From the NCBI RefSeq assembly GCF_900112765.1, contig NZ_FOMZ01000010.1:1-64000 (forward strand): DNA of 64,000 nt, written 5' to 3'. Positions within the stretch are counted from its first letter, which is position 1. The number at the start of each line of letters is the position of its first letter. The position numbers and the translations under genes are program-made. Origin of the DNA: Actinopolyspora alba (GTDB taxonomy: Bacteria; Actinomycetota; Actinomycetes; Mycobacteriales; Pseudonocardiaceae). Under the pieces are notes generated by a model. The model worked only from the letters and a program-made list of their open reading frames with translations, was not told the origin of the DNA and searched no databases. This document shows positions 63,265 to 64,000 of the stretch, one piece after another.

Positions 63265-64000
63265 GTGCGGATAGTGCTGGACGGAACTCCACTGCTGGGA
63301 ACGCGCACCGGGATCGGGCGCTACACCGCCCGTCTGAGCGAGGCGCTGGCCGAACTCCCCGAAACACGGGTGCGGCTGCTGGGACTGACCGCTCGTGGCT
63401 GGTACGCACTGCGCGGGGCGGCCCCGGCGGGAACCAGGGCGATCGGCCCGCCGCTTCCCGCCAGGCTGCTGGCGGCGTGCTGGTCGCGTTCGGAGTTCCC
63501 GCCGATCGAACCACTGGGTGGGCACGGCGACGTGGTGCACGGCACGAACTTCGTACAGCCCGCCGCGGCGCGCACCCCGGGGGTCGTCACGATTCACGAT
63601 CTCGACTTCCTGGACACATCCGCGAACGGCGCGAGCGGTGACGGGCGGGAGAGACTGGTGGCCCGCTCCGTGCGACGAGCGAGGGTGGTGTGCACCCCGA
63701 CCTCGGCGGTCGCCGAGCGTGTCGTGGCACGTTTCGGGATCAGTGCGCGGCGCACGGTGGTAACCCCGTTGGGGGTGGATCGGGAGTGGTTCGAGGCGCG
63801 ACCGCCGGACCCGCGGGTGCGGCGACAGTACGGCCTGCCGGCGAGCTACCTGCTCTTCGTGGGCCAGGACGGCCCGCGCAAGGGACTGTCCACACTGCTG
63901 GAAGCCCTGGACCCCACGCTGCCGCCACTCGTCGTGGCGGGCCCGAGCGGCGCGGGAGAGGAGGACTCGCTGCCTCCCGAGCGGGTGACGCGCACCGGCT
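63265..64000 (+). CDS. GT4 glycosyltransferase (3), truncated by window end
   Basis: The frame is open from GTG 63265 to the last base (245 codons seen). It starts VRIVLDGTPLLGTRTGIGRYTARLSEAL in pieces that match the GT4 genes at 54199 and 55455, then VVHGTNFVQPAA, VVTIHDLDFLD, CTPTSAVAERVVARFG and YLLFVGQDGPRKGLSTLLEAL. The donor-binding E-x7-E lies beyond the window. It follows the GT2-GT4 fusion by 1-2 nt, so they are co-transcribed. Confidence 0.88.
   Translation, partial: MRIVLDGTPLLGTRTGIGRYTARLSEALAELPETRVRLLGLTARGWYALRGAAPAGTRAIGPPLPARLLAACWSRSEFPPIEPLGGHGDVVHGTNFVQPAAARTPGVVTIHDLDFLDTSANGASGDGRERLVARSVRRARVVCTPTSAVAERVVARFGISARRTVVTPLGVDREWFEARPPDPRVRRQYGLPASYLLFVGQDGPRKGLSTLLEALDPTLPPLVVAGPSGAGEEDSLPPERVTRTG

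Overview
The window is high-GC DNA with dense, short-spaced genes and frequent GTG/TTG starts. The gene families point to a mycelial actinomycete of the Pseudonocardiales type: WhiB, MtrAB-LpqB, coenzyme F420 genes, XRE/DUF397 pairs, ESX (type VII) substrates and arabinogalactan rhamnosyltransferase. Gene order follows Mycobacterium tuberculosis Rv3240c to Rv3265c closely (known synteny): secA1, hpf, comF, lpqB, mtrB, mtrA, tmk, a cationic amino acid transporter, manA, the TobH-like SIS protein, a Trm112-like protein, manB, DUF3499, the Rv3259 family, whiB2, fbiA, fbiB, manC and wbbL. An Actinopolyspora/Saccharopolyspora-like organism is a reasonable guess, but this is inference only.

Layout. 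Positions 1-6600: C/A-rich spacer, a small HAD protein, an Rv3235-family gene, secA1, hpf and comF. Positions 6700-11700: lpqB-mtrB-mtrA and tmk, the envelope-sensing two-component operon. Positions 11900-16600: a large membrane protein with a lipase-type GHSQG motif, and an APC transporter. Positions 16900-22400: mannose/GDP-mannose supply genes and conserved companions. Positions 22600-27970: a very large membrane glycosyltransferase, whiB2 and an M50 protease. Positions 28100-31025: the translationally coupled fbiA-fbiB-NUDIX unit for F420.

Between the NUDIX gene (ends 31025) and manC (begins 51009) lies about 20 kb of accessory DNA. It carries an XRE/DUF397 regulatory pair behind an unusual cluster of palindromes, an ESX-type secreted protein module with a putative partner, a VapBC pair, and then a 13.8-kb, 13-gene, single-strand cluster (36502-50341). 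The cluster is headed by a sedoheptulose-7-phosphate cyclase of the 2-epi-5-epi-valiolone synthase type. Its first six genes (cyclase, ROK sugar kinase, zinc dehydrogenase, SDR, TIM-barrel isomerase, HAD phosphatase) overlap by 1-4 nt. They are followed by another dehydrogenase, a quinone-oxidoreductase-like enzyme, two paralogous membrane acyltransferases, two related MFS exporters and an alpha/beta hydrolase. No aminotransferase, nucleotidyltransferase or glycosyltransferase is present, so the likely product is an acylated, nitrogen-free C7 cyclitol rather than an acarbose or validamycin relative.

After manC come a disordered conserved protein, wbbL, two GT4 and one GT2 glycosyltransferases, a second ESX module (YbaB-like, EspC-like, WXG-like substrate, two tandem membrane paralogs), a GT2-GT4 fusion and a GT4 gene cut by the window end. 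This is an envelope polysaccharide locus.

A second notable signal is a dispersed repeat family. An 18-bp palindrome (CGATTTC-N4-GAAATCG) occurs just downstream of stop codons at least seven times. At three of these sites it accompanies a ~70-110-bp nested hairpin whose stems differ between copies by compensatory changes.
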